Origin: Pirellula sp.
GTDB taxonomy: Bacteria > Planctomycetota > Planctomycetia > Pirellulales > Pirellulaceae
Direction: 5' to 3'
Length of the DNA: 50,422 bases
NCBI GenBank assembly: GCA_021299695.1
Contig: JAJTEK010000037.1
Location: forward strand, 1-50,422
Position numbers and translations under genes: made by a program. Below, piece after piece: positions 26,992 to 35,686 of the stretch; positions within the stretch are counted from its first letter, which is position 1; the number at the start of each line of letters is the position of its first letter. The notes under the pieces were generated by a model. The model had not been told where the DNA came from. It was given only the letters and a program-made list of their open reading frames with translations, and searched no databases.

Positions 26992-27963
26992 CTAGATCTG
27001 ATAATTCACCTCGATCAATGTGTCGTCGACGGTGCCATTGCGTATGCGGACCTTGGGTTTTTCCAAAACAACCGTTGTATGGGGGGTCACACTCGAGGTG
27101 ACCCACACGCTCGAACCGATGATGCTGTGGTGGCCAACAGTCGTATTGCCCCCGAGGATCGTCGCATTGGCATAGATCACCACATGGTCCTCGATCGTCG
27201 GATGTCGCTTCGTACCCCGTACCAACTCGCCATTCGCGTCGGTCGCAAAACTCAGAGCCCCAAGCGTCACGCCTTGATAAATCTTCACATGATCACCGAT
27301 CTGGCAGGTCTCACCGATGACCACTCCCGTGCCGTGATCGATAAAGAAATACTCACCAATCGAAGCCCCAGGATGAATGTCGATCCCCGTCTGCTTGTGC
27401 GCCCACTCACTCATCATTCTCGGAATAAAAGGGACCTTCAAACCGACCAACTCATGAGCGATCCGGTAGATTGTCACGGCCTCGAGACCAGGGAAGCAAA
27501 AAACAATTTCGTCCCGATTTTTTACGCTCGGATCCCCTGCAAATGCCGCCTCCACATCCTTGGATAACGCTTGGCGAATCGCCGGTACACGCTCGAGCAA
27601 CCGCATCGCAATCGTTTCGCCTCGAGCCTCATAGTCGACCATTTCGCGACACCCTTCGGTGGGCTCTTGATTGACCCGATCTGCATGGATCAAAGCTCGC
27701 GTGATCTGCTTGGAAAGTTTCGCTAAAAGCGAATCGACCAAATCGCCGACGTAATAAGCAACATTCGAGGCGTGCAAGCCCTCACGGTTTCGGAAGCCCG
27801 GATAAAAAAGATCCTTGAAATCCTCAAGGATCCCAATCACCACATCGTACTTCGGTAGCGGACAATGCCCCAGATGGTGAATCCGATCCGACTGCGCATA
27901 ACTGGCAACAATCGACTCGGTCAATCGAGGAAGGAACTCTCGGCGTTGATCGTCATTGGTCAT
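26992..27963 (-). CDS. cysE: Serine O-acetyltransferase (CysE/EpsC type)
   Basis: The enzyme makes O-acetylserine from serine and acetyl-CoA, the first step of cysteine synthesis. The 323-residue protein has an N-terminal helical domain ([23 protein letters not shown]...) of the longer EpsC-like type. A left-handed beta-helix follows, with [60 protein letters not shown] and VWVTSSV. The His/Asp catalytic pair of the family lies in the DIHPGA and IDHGTG region. I chose the ATG at 27963, which begins [10 protein letters not shown]; longer forms up to 28089 exist but their sequence looks non-coding. Cysteine supply links it by theme to the sulfite reductase-like gene about 1.3 kb away. Confidence 0.93.
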   Translation of the reverse strand: MTNDDQRREFLPRLTESIVASYAQSDRIHHLGHCPLPKYDVVIGILEDFKDLFYPGFRNREGLHASNVAYYVGDLVDSLLAKLSKQITRALIHADRVNQEPTEGCREMVDYEARGETIAMRLLERVPAIRQALSKDVEAAFAGDPSVKNRDEIVFCFPGLEAVTIYRIAHELVGLKVPFIPRMMSEWAHKQTGIDIHPGASIGEYFFIDHGTGVVIGETCQIGDHVKIYQGVTLGALSFATDANGELVRGTKRHPTIEDHVVIYANATILGGNTTVGHHSIIGSSVWVTSSVTPHTTVVLEKPKVRIRNGTVDDTLIEVNYQI

Positions 27964-28397
27964 GAAGGGTCGCTCAATTGCAGTGTTTTCAAGTTCTTTT
28001 GGACAAGCTCGCATCGCCCGAAGGTCCCATCGCCAAAAGATCCTATCGCGCAGGTCTTGCCCCGCTTGGACAAACCCACGAATTCCCAAGAATCATTCAT
28101 TCCCATGAGTCTATCGGCCGACGGGCCCCGATAGATCGACCTATTTTAAACGCTCCGAACCGGCTCGTGCGACGCGTTTTGGACCAACCACCCTGGACTC
28201 CGCGGGAATGCTAGCACTGCATCTGGAGCTAGCAATTACACTCATCGCAAAATCTAGTGGAAAACTTGCTTCGTGTCTCAGGATTCCCTACCTTACCGCC
28301 TCTCGCAAGTCACCCGGGGCCGAACGGATTCGGCTCACCAACGGACTTTCTCGTCACTTGCGAGCCTTGTCGCAAACAAAACTCGAAGGATACACAC
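27964..28397. other. Divergent intergenic region with inverted repeat
   Basis: This lies between the divergent cysE and amidotransferase-like genes. It must hold two promoters, but I see no clear boxes. TGCTAGC (28209-28215) and GCTAGCA (28228-28234) form a 7-bp inverted repeat with a 12-nt centre, possibly an operator. No ORF with coding look. Confidence 0.4.
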
Positions 28398-29156
28398 ATG
28401 GCACGCAAACCCCTGATCGGAATGAACTGTGATTACCGCGGATCCCACCAAGGAACCCCTGCTTACGCTTTTCTTGCTGCCGGGTACTTCGACGCGATCA
28501 CCAAGGCAGGCGGGATTCCTGTGGTCGTCCCTCCGACGGAGGATCTCAGTAGCATCGGCGAAATCCTCGACTCCCTCGACGGATTTGTTCTCGTCGGCGG
28601 TGGGGACCTCGATCCCCGCAAAGACGGTTTCATGCTCCACAGCTCGGTCCGCCCCATGGAAGCTCGACGAGAAGACTTCGACCGACAACTGGCTCGGGAA
28701 ATCTCCCAACGTCGCTTGTCGTTGATGGCCATCGGAGCCGGACTCCAACTCATCAACGTCATCGAAGGCGGAAATCTCTTCTACCATATCCCTATCGACC
28801 TTCCAAACGCACTGCCTCACCTCGATCCCCAAGACCCCAGCCACCGACACTCCCTGGTCGTCGAACCGAAGTCCATTCTCGGCCGCGTCTATGGAGAAGG
28901 TGAAATCCGCGTCAACAGCCGACACCACATGGCCATCGATCGACTCGCCGATGCTTTCAAAGTCACCGCCCGTTGCCAAGATGGAGTCATCGAAGGCATT
29001 GAAAGCCGCCTCGACGACTGGTTCGTCGTCGGTTGCCAATTCCATCCAGAATCGACCGCTGCAAGCGCCCTGGATGCCCAAATCTTCGAGGAATTCATCT
29101 CCGGAATCCAATCCCTGGCCGCCGCTCCGCAAACCCTCGAACTCGTAGCCGCCTAA
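28398..29156 (+). CDS. Class I glutamine amidotransferase-like (peptidase C26) protein without the nucleophile Cys
   Basis: This 252-residue protein resembles gamma-glutamyl-gamma-aminobutyrate hydrolases (PuuD type). It has LIGMNCDYRG at the start, LVGGGDLDPR (64-73), a run at 107-120 aligned with LGICRGxQ, and CQFHPEST (213-220) with His216 and Glu218. The nucleophile motif reads MAIGAGLQ, so Gly113 stands at the catalytic Cys position. It therefore cannot act as a normal cysteine hydrolase unless another residue substitutes. The ATG at 28398 has GAAGGA 8 nt upstream. It stands alone between the divergent cysE and the convergent sulfite reductase-like gene. A binding or regulatory role is a guess. 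Confidence 0.85.
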   Translation: MARKPLIGMNCDYRGSHQGTPAYAFLAAGYFDAITKAGGIPVVVPPTEDLSSIGEILDSLDGFVLVGGGDLDPRKDGFMLHSSVRPMEARREDFDRQLAREISQRRLSLMAIGAGLQLINVIEGGNLFYHIPIDLPNALPHLDPQDPSHRHSLVVEPKSILGRVYGEGEIRVNSRHHMAIDRLADAFKVTARCQDGVIEGIESRLDDWFVVGCQFHPESTAASALDAQIFEEFISGIQSLAAAPQTLELVAA

Positions 29157-29281
29157 GACCTGCCTCAGGCCCCCAAGCACACCCGATGGGCTCGGATGCC
29201 AATCGGATCCGAACTATCCATCCAGCAAAGAAGAACATGGCACGGACGCCGATTCTCTGTTGGATGGATAGTTTTTATGGT

Positions 29282-31015
29282 TTAAGCGATCGCAAGGAGC
29301 TTTTCCAAACCAAGCCTTGCACAGTAATCCCCAAAGGACTCCTTGCCCTCTCGCTGGGATTTAAATGACTCGAACAACGGCAACAAGGTCTCGGTGATGC
29401 TCTCGAGCGGAACAAGATCCTTGTAGATAAACGCTAATCGAGTTCCCAAACGAGTTCCACCGACATACAGCGTGTACTTGCCCTTGGCCTTTCCGACCAA
29501 GCCGATGTCGGCATTGTATGGCCTTGCACATCCGTTGGGACATCCGGTCATCCGAACCGTGAAAAGCTCCTTATCCAAACCGAGCTCCAAGAGCTTTTTC
29601 TCCATCACATCGATCACACCGGGCAAGGCTCGCTCGCTCTCGGTGATCGCAAGACCGCAAGTCGGCATCGCCACACAAGCGATCGACCAACGCCTCACGT
29701 TGGAAATCTCCTCGGTCAGCGGTAGACCACGACGCTTGATGATACTCTCGAGCTTGGGCTTATCCTTGGGATCAAGATTGCAAAACAAGATGCTCTGATG
29801 AGCGGTCAATCGGATTTCGGGTTGGAATTCCTCACAGATCTCCCGCAAGGCTTTCTTCCAGACTCGGTTCTGATCGTCGTAGAGTCGTCCGTTCTCGACG
29901 TTGAAGCCGTAGAAACAGCGTCCGTCCCCTTGGTCGTCCCATCCCATGTGATCGCGATGCTCGATGACATCATCGGCCGTACAATCCTTGAGCTTGCTGC
30001 CGTAAACCTCTTCGACTTGATGGCGCATCCAATCGATCCCGCGGTCATGCACGAGGTACTTCAGGCGTGCCCTTTTTCGATCGTCGCGGTACCCATGATC
30101 TCGCTGGACCTTGACGACCGCTTCGGCAACCCCAACGGCTTGTTCCGGAGTGACAAATGCCATCCGTGTTGCCAATCGGGGAAAGGTCTTTTTGGCGCTC
30201 GGAGTGACCCCCAACCCACCTCCGACGACCACGTTATAACCGATGACCTGACCGTCGCGAACCACCGCGATGAATCCCAAGCAGTTGGTGTACACGTCGG
30301 TGCAATTGTCGTCGGCAAGCGCGATCGCGGTTTTGAATTTCCTGGGCAGATAGGTCTTTCCATAGATCGGCTCGACGATCTGATCGCTTCCCCCTTGAAG
30401 CGTCTCCTCGCCACTTGCCAGATCCTTGAGCCAGAGTTCGTAATACGACTTGGTCTGTGGAGACAAATGGTCCGAGAGGTCCTGAGCTAATTTCTGTACC
30501 GCCGGTCGGAGGTTGTCTGCATAAGGAGCCGGGCAAGCCATCGTATTGCGATTGACGTCACCGCATGCGGCTAGGGTCGTGAGCATGCAATTGTTGATCT
30601 TTTGCATGCACTCCCGAAGGTCTTGTTTCAAAATCCCATGCAGTTGCAAGCCTTGGCGGGTCGTGATTTTTAGGGTCGTATTTCCAATCGTATCGCATAG
30701 ATCCAAATGCGCCAGGAGTTGCTCCGCATTCATGATTCCCGCAGGTATCCGCGAGCGAACCATGAAGCTGTACTCTTTCTCCGACTTGCCGGAATCCCCG
30801 CCCGACTTGCGCTGCTCGCGATCGTCCTGCTGATAGGTCCCATGGAACTTCAGCAGTTGAAGATCCTCTTTTCCGAAGTGGGTCGAGTCGGCCAAGAGCT
30901 CCGTGCGAATCGAGCCTCGAAGGTACCGGCTGGTCTCCTTGATCAACTCGACGGCGCTGAGCTTCGGTTCGTTGTGCGTTTGGCTGGCTGCTGAATCGCT
31001 GGTGTCTTCCGACAT
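29282..31015 (-). CDS. Siroheme sulfite/nitrite reductase (NirA/CysI-like)
   Basis: This 577-residue protein is an assimilatory reductase with siroheme and a [4Fe-4S] cluster. The four cluster ligands lie in CVAMPTCGLAITE (C-x5-C, about residues 449-455) and TGCPNGCARP (C-x3-C, about 494-498). The duplicated ferrite-reductase fold is seen in LKITTRQGLQLHGI and ACGDVNRNTMACPAPY in the first half. The length and the CGDVNRN phrase fit sulfite reductase better than nitrite reductase, but sequence alone does not settle it. The ATG at 31015 begins MSEDTSD. It is divergent from folD and fits with the nearby cysE in sulfur assimilation. Confidence 0.9.
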   Translation of the reverse strand: MSEDTSDSAASQTHNEPKLSAVELIKETSRYLRGSIRTELLADSTHFGKEDLQLLKFHGTYQQDDREQRKSGGDSGKSEKEYSFMVRSRIPAGIMNAEQLLAHLDLCDTIGNTTLKITTRQGLQLHGILKQDLRECMQKINNCMLTTLAACGDVNRNTMACPAPYADNLRPAVQKLAQDLSDHLSPQTKSYYELWLKDLASGEETLQGGSDQIVEPIYGKTYLPRKFKTAIALADDNCTDVYTNCLGFIAVVRDGQVIGYNVVVGGGLGVTPSAKKTFPRLATRMAFVTPEQAVGVAEAVVKVQRDHGYRDDRKRARLKYLVHDRGIDWMRHQVEEVYGSKLKDCTADDVIEHRDHMGWDDQGDGRCFYGFNVENGRLYDDQNRVWKKALREICEEFQPEIRLTAHQSILFCNLDPKDKPKLESIIKRRGLPLTEEISNVRRWSIACVAMPTCGLAITESERALPGVIDVMEKKLLELGLDKELFTVRMTGCPNGCARPYNADIGLVGKAKGKYTLYVGGTRLGTRLAFIYKDLVPLESITETLLPLFESFKSQREGKESFGDYCARLGLEKLLAIA

Positions 31016-31228
31016 GTTTGGCCCGGGTTCTTGGAATGCTTGGTGTAAAGTCCACAAAGGTCGCAAAATTCTAACCCATCGCTGGGATGGGAATCTAGCT
31101 CAAAGGCCCCTTCGCGGCACCTTGGACTCAGACTATAACTGCAAGAATCGTAGCATAACAATAAAAATCGATTTGAAATCCGCCCATCGATCGACTCACG
31201 CGATGGGCCTTGCCCCCATGAGCCTCTG

Positions 31229-32110
31229 ATGACCGCTCGTATCCTCGATGGTAAAGGAATCGCTAATTCCATCCGTGATGAAATCGCAGCGCGCGTTTCT
31301 GCCTTTCAAGAAAGATTTTCCACAGCACCAAAATTAGTAGCCGTTTTGGTGGGAGACGATCCGGCCAGCCAAGTCTACGTGCGGAACAAAGAGATCGCTT
31401 GCCAAAAAGCAGGAATCCAAAGCGATATCCATCGACTCTCGGGAGCGACGACCACCGAGGAACTCCTTTCGGTCCTCGACGCACTAAATTCCGATCCGAA
31501 TGTGCACGGGATCCTGGTCCAGTTGCCCCTACCTGATCCCATCGACACGAGGTTGGTGCTCGATCGAATCGATCCCAAGAAAGATGTGGACGCTTTTTCA
31601 CCGGAAAATGTGGGCCTGATGCTCCAGGGCCGACCGCGTTTTTTACCCTGCACCCCCCACGGAGTCATGCAACTCCTAGATCGCTGCGGAATCGTCGTGC
31701 AGGGCAAGCAGGTCGTCGTCGTAGGACGAAGCGACATTGTGGGTAAGCCTCTAGTGAGCCTGTGCATGCAGAAAAGTGGACCAAGGGGTCCGAGCAACGC
31801 CAACGCGACGGTCACATGCTGCCACAGTCAAACGCCTGACCTCGGGGAAATCACTCGCAGGGCCGACATCCTGCTCGTGGCGATCGGTAAGCCAAACTGG
31901 ATCAACGCCTCGATGGTCAAACCCGGTGCCGTGGTCATCGACATCGGAATCAACCGCGTCGCTGACCGGCTCGTCGGTGATGTCGACTTCGATTCGGTAT
32001 CTCAAGTCGCATCTGCCATCACTCCTGTACCGGGCGGCGTTGGCCCGTTGACAATTGCAATGCTTCTAGAAAACACGCTCAGAGCTGCCGAAGAACAACT
32101 CTCGAGCTGA
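31229..32110 (+). CDS. folD: Bifunctional methylenetetrahydrofolate dehydrogenase/cyclohydrolase FolD
   Basis: FolD interconverts 5,10-methylene-THF, methenyl-THF and 10-formyl-THF for one-carbon metabolism. The 293-residue protein has the family landmarks: ASQVYVRNKEIACQKAGI with the catalytic lysine, GILVQLPLP, KDVDAFSPENVGLM, VVVVGRSDIVGKP (NADP binding), DIGINR and TPVPGGVGPLTIAMLLENT. The length is normal. It is divergent from the sulfite reductase-like gene, and its stop lies 19 bp from the stop of the next, convergent gene. Confidence 0.97.
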   Translation: MTARILDGKGIANSIRDEIAARVSAFQERFSTAPKLVAVLVGDDPASQVYVRNKEIACQKAGIQSDIHRLSGATTTEELLSVLDALNSDPNVHGILVQLPLPDPIDTRLVLDRIDPKKDVDAFSPENVGLMLQGRPRFLPCTPHGVMQLLDRCGIVVQGKQVVVVGRSDIVGKPLVSLCMQKSGPRGPSNANATVTCCHSQTPDLGEITRRADILLVAIGKPNWINASMVKPGAVVIDIGINRVADRLVGDVDFDSVSQVASAITPVPGGVGPLTIAMLLENTLRAAEEQLSS

Positions 32111-32129
32111 CTGCTTTTTGACAATGACC

Positions 32130-32636
32130 TTAGCAAGCCTTGATCTGCTCGATGATAATCAGCAGATGCTTGGCTCTCATAATCGAACCTGCGGTCTTGA
32201 CAAACGCTACACCTGCTTCGAGCTCTGGCAAGCTGATGCTCGATCCTGGGCTCGTCAACCCTGTGCCGCTCGGAGAGGTTTTCTTCGGGGCAACAGGGGC
32301 TGGAGTCTCGCTCCGCCTGGTGCTCTCGCCGGTCGATTTTCCTTGCCGTTTCGCAATACTTTTCACATTGGCAACATCGGCTGCGGTAATGCTGAATTGC
32401 TGAAGTGCCTCGACGACATCGCGATTTCGCGCCTCGGGATTGTTCTCCATGAACAGACGTATTCTCTGTGCCTTGCTGAGCTCTTTCGACATACTTAATG
32501 GGTCCTTGATAGAATAATTGACTTCTTCGACGACACTTTGGGCCGAGCTCATTTTCTGCTCTGCCTCGCGAACCAGAACTTCCGGTACGCTCTCGACTAG
32601 GTCGTCTAAAGTGATAAAACGATCGGTATCGATCAT
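32130..32636 (-). CDS. Hypothetical protein with helical N-terminal and C-terminal domains
   Basis: This 168-residue protein starts at an ATG with a textbook AGGAGG 8 nt upstream. The middle, AQRIRLFMENNPEARNRDVVEALQQFSITAADVANVKSIAKRQG, looks like a small helical domain of the winged-helix/HTH kind. A Ser/Pro/Thr linker (STGESTRRSETPAPV) leads to a C-terminal helical segment, LPELEAGVAFVKTAGSIMRAKHLLIII. I do not recognise a named family. It is convergent with folD and divergent from the gyrB region. Confidence 0.75.
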   Translation of the reverse strand: MIDTDRFITLDDLVESVPEVLVREAEQKMSSAQSVVEEVNYSIKDPLSMSKELSKAQRIRLFMENNPEARNRDVVEALQQFSITAADVANVKSIAKRQGKSTGESTRRSETPAPVAPKKTSPSGTGLTSPGSSISLPELEAGVAFVKTAGSIMRAKHLLIIIEQIKAC

Positions 32637-33042
32637 GAATTCGGCCTCCTAATAAGTCTCGCCTCTCGTTCGATAACACCCACCTCAACGATTCGGCAAA
32701 TCAATAGCGGAAAACACAACAAGTGACTCATCACGAATATCCGTCTGGATCACTCGGCTTTCAATGACGGGGAATCAGCCGCGCAGTAGCTTTGCGTCGG
32801 AGTGACTAGTCGCCATAACGACGAGCAAACACGCTTCGATCTGAAACCGATTTGCACCGACGTTTTCCAGGATGGCAACTGGATGATATGCGATAATCAT
32901 AGATCTGAGTTGGAGATGGTCAAGTCGAAAAAAAGCTTATGCTAGCGATCTGAAACCAAAGTAAATCTACCGCTTAAAAACCGATTGGATCCCATCGAAA
33001 AGCGATTTCTGATACAATGGTCTCGATAGCGAAAAAGGGGTT
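32637..33042. other. Intergenic region upstream of gyrB
   Basis: This 406-bp region should hold divergent promoters for the hypothetical gene and for gyrB. A 12-bp direct repeat, CGATCTGAAACC, occurs at about 32838 and about 32947. I see no DnaA boxes of the TTATCCACA type and no convincing ORF. Confidence 0.4.
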
Positions 33043-33180
33043 ATGCCTCCACCTCGCGACCACGAAAAATCGGGACCTGAACACTCCGATCGACGAAGAG
33101 TCCTTGTGACAATTCCCCCTGAGTGTTTTTACTTCAGACTCCCCCATGAGACCACTTTGCTTGAATTAGGACTCCGATGA
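33043..33180 (+). CDS. Short ORF upstream of and overlapping gyrB
   Basis: A 45-codon frame starts with ATG at 33043 (AAGGGG lies 2-5 nt upstream, closer than ideal). It encodes a Pro/Arg/Glu-rich peptide with MPPPRDHEKS at the start, VLVTIPPECFYFRLP in the middle and TTLLELGLR at the end. Its TGA overlaps the gyrB start (ATGA, 33177-33180), the arrangement used for translational coupling. gyrB also has its own AGGA. It may be a leader peptide, a small protein or chance; I do not recognise it. Confidence 0.4.
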   Translation: MPPPRDHEKSGPEHSDRRRVLVTIPPECFYFRLPHETTLLELGLR

Positions 33181-35684
33181 GCAATCCAAACGACGACGCA
33201 ACCCCTCCGACGAGCGAACTAGGTTTGGAGTCGGATCGCGGCGATTACAACGCAGAAGACCTCAAGTTCCTCAACGACCTCGAGCATGTTCGGGCCCGGC
33301 CCGGGATGTACATCGGCGATACGACCCTCAAAGGACTCCACCACTTGGTCTACGAGGTCGTCGACAACTCGATCGATGAGGCCATGGCCGACTTCGCCAA
33401 AACCGTTTCGGTCTCCATCAATGCCGATGGCTCGGTGACCGTCGAGGACGACGGTCGCGGAATCCCTACAGAACGTCACGTGGACCTTTCTGAAAAAATG
33501 GGACGCGACATCAGCACCCTCGAGGGGGTCATGACCGTTTTGAAGTTCGGTGGAAAATTCGAGAAGAAAGCCTACCAAACCTCCGGGGGACTCCACGGCG
33601 TGGGAGTGACAGTCGTCAACTTCCTGTCCCAATGGTGCGAAGTCGAGGTCCACCGCGACGGAAAAATGTGGACCCAGTCCTACGAACGCGGGGTCGCGAC
33701 AGGACAAGTCCGCGAAGCGGGAGCTTCCACCAAACGCGGTACGAAAACGACGTTCAAACCCGACAACCAAATCTTCCCCAATACCAAGTTCCTCTACGAT
33801 ACCCTCGCCAAACGACTCCAAGAACTCGCCTTCCTCAACAGCGGTGTGCGAATCCGAGTCCGCGATGAAAGAAGCGACCTGGGAGATGAATTCTGCTACG
33901 AACGTGGCATCGAAGAGTTTGTCGAATTTCTCAACCGCGCCAGCGATGTCGTCCACAAAGATGTCATCGTGATCGAAGGGACCCGAGATAGCATCGGATT
34001 TACCATCGCACTGCAGTACTCCGAAGAGTACACCGAAACCCTCCAATCGTACGCCAACAACATCCACACCCTCGAAGGCGGGACGCACGTCTCTGGGTTC
34101 CGCGCGGCGCTGACCCGCACCCTGAACAACTACGGTAAAAAAGAAAACCTCTTCAAAGACCTTACTCCCACCGGCGATGACTTCCGCGAAGGCCTGACCT
34201 GCGTGATCTCCGTGCGGGTCCCACACCCACAGTTCGAAGGACAAACGAAAACCAAACTCGGTAACTCCGATGTCGAAAGCATCGTCACCTCGGCCGTCGG
34301 CGATGGACTCTCGAAATACCTTGAAGAAAACCCCAAAACCGCCAAACTGCTGGTCCGAAAAGGTATGCTTGCAGCCGAAGCCCGAGAAGCAGCACGCAAA
34401 GCAAAAGACGCCCTGCGAAAACGCAAAGACGTCCTGGGAGGCGGGGGACTCCCCGGAAAACTCCGCGATTGCAGCAGCAACAAAATGGAAGAATGCGAAT
34501 TGTATCTGGTCGAAGGTGACTCCGCAGGCGGAAGCGCCGAAGGTGGACGGTTCCGAGAAACACAAGCCATCCTCCCGCTCCGAGGAAAAATCATCAACGC
34601 CTACAAGAGCCGCGAAGATAAAGTCCTGGCCAACGAAGAAGTCATGAGCATCATCCAAGCCGTAGGATCCGGTATCGGCGATGACCAAGACGTCGCCAAA
34701 CGACGATACAACCGCATCATCATCATGACCGACGCGGATATCGACGGCTCGCACATCCGCACCCTCCTGCTGTGCTTCTTCTACCGACAAATGTACCAAC
34801 TCGTCGCAGGTGGACACGTCTACCTAGCTCAACCACCCCTGTTCCGTGTCGTCCGAGGCAAAAAAGAAAAATACTACGTCCAATCCGAAGAGGAAATGAA
34901 AAACCAACTCCTCGAAAAAGGGCTCGGCGATAGCTCCCTGGTCCGAGAAGATGGATCCAAGGTCGAAGGGGATCGAATGCAGTCGCTGTGCCGCTCCCTC
35001 TCGTCGCTCGAAGAAGCCATCCTGACCCTCGAACGAAGAGGAATCTCCCTAAAGGTCCACGCCGAACGCATGGATCCAGAAACCAAACGACTCCCAGTCT
35101 TCCACCTCGATCTTGGCCCCGAAGACCACTGGTTCGTCACCCGCGATAAACTCGACGAATTCCTCGTACGACGACAAATCCAAGTCGAAAGCACTTCAAG
35201 CGAAACCTCAAAGATCGTCAACTCCGAGCCCTCAAGCGATGTGGCCTCCCCCAAAGCCGCTCACATCTCCGAAATCTTCGAAGTCCGCACCATCAACACC
35301 GGTCTCCAAGAACTCGCGCAACACGGTTTCTCCATCTCTGACCTCATCCCCAAAGAACGAACAGGTGCGACCGACTCGCGATTCTATCTAGAACGCGAAG
35401 ATAACCTCATCGGTATCGAAGACCTACGCGAACTGCTACCAGCCATCCGTGAGAGCGGGCGAAGAGGCCTTACCATCACCCGCTTCAAAGGTCTCGGTGA
35501 AATGAACGCCGAAGAACTCCGCGAAACGACCCTCGATCCATCCAACCGAACCATGGTCAAAATCGAACTCACCGATGCGGCCGCCGCCGACGAAATGTTC
35601 CGTGTCCTCATGGGGGACAAAGTCGAACCAAGACGGGAATTCATCGAAAAACACGCACTGAGCGTTCGAAATCTCGACGTCTGA
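33177..35684 (+). CDS. gyrB: DNA gyrase subunit B
   Basis: GyrB is the ATPase subunit of DNA gyrase, which introduces negative supercoils. The 835-residue protein has the GHKL ATPase motifs DNSIDEA, EDDGRGIP and GGLHGVGVTVVNFLS. The transducer domain follows, then the TOPRIM motifs LVEGDSAGG (about 443-451) and TDADIDGSHIRTLLL. The C-terminus has LTITRFKGLGEMNAEEL. A TOPRIM insert of E. coli size is present (HWFVTRDKLDEFLVRRQIQVES), which explains the length. gyrA is not adjacent. The stop lies 2 bp from the stop of convergent purD. Confidence 0.98.
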   Translation: MSNPNDDATPPTSELGLESDRGDYNAEDLKFLNDLEHVRARPGMYIGDTTLKGLHHLVYEVVDNSIDEAMADFAKTVSVSINADGSVTVEDDGRGIPTERHVDLSEKMGRDISTLEGVMTVLKFGGKFEKKAYQTSGGLHGVGVTVVNFLSQWCEVEVHRDGKMWTQSYERGVATGQVREAGASTKRGTKTTFKPDNQIFPNTKFLYDTLAKRLQELAFLNSGVRIRVRDERSDLGDEFCYERGIEEFVEFLNRASDVVHKDVIVIEGTRDSIGFTIALQYSEEYTETLQSYANNIHTLEGGTHVSGFRAALTRTLNNYGKKENLFKDLTPTGDDFREGLTCVISVRVPHPQFEGQTKTKLGNSDVESIVTSAVGDGLSKYLEENPKTAKLLVRKGMLAAEAREAARKAKDALRKRKDVLGGGGLPGKLRDCSSNKMEECELYLVEGDSAGGSAEGGRFRETQAILPLRGKIINAYKSREDKVLANEEVMSIIQAVGSGIGDDQDVAKRRYNRIIIMTDADIDGSHIRTLLLCFFYRQMYQLVAGGHVYLAQPPLFRVVRGKKEKYYVQSEEEMKNQLLEKGLGDSSLVREDGSKVEGDRMQSLCRSLSSLEEAILTLERRGISLKVHAERMDPETKRLPVFHLDLGPEDHWFVTRDKLDEFLVRRQIQVESTSSETSKIVNSEPSSDVASPKAAHISEIFEVRTINTGLQELAQHGFSISDLIPKERTGATDSRFYLEREDNLIGIEDLRELLPAIRESGRRGLTITRFKGLGEMNAEELRETTLDPSNRTMVKIELTDAAAADEMFRVLMGDKVEPRREFIEKHALSVRNLDV

Positions 35685-35686
35685 GC

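Noticed and set aside
28335-29180. 281-residue frame antisense to the amidotransferase-like gene
   Set aside because: Covers the same region as a gene with clear family motifs and has no Shine-Dalgarno.
33219-34817. 532-residue frame antisense to gyrB
   Set aside because: It mirrors the gyrB codons, is rich in Phe/Asp/Val as expected from a reversed frame and has no recognisable domain. gyrB itself is certain.
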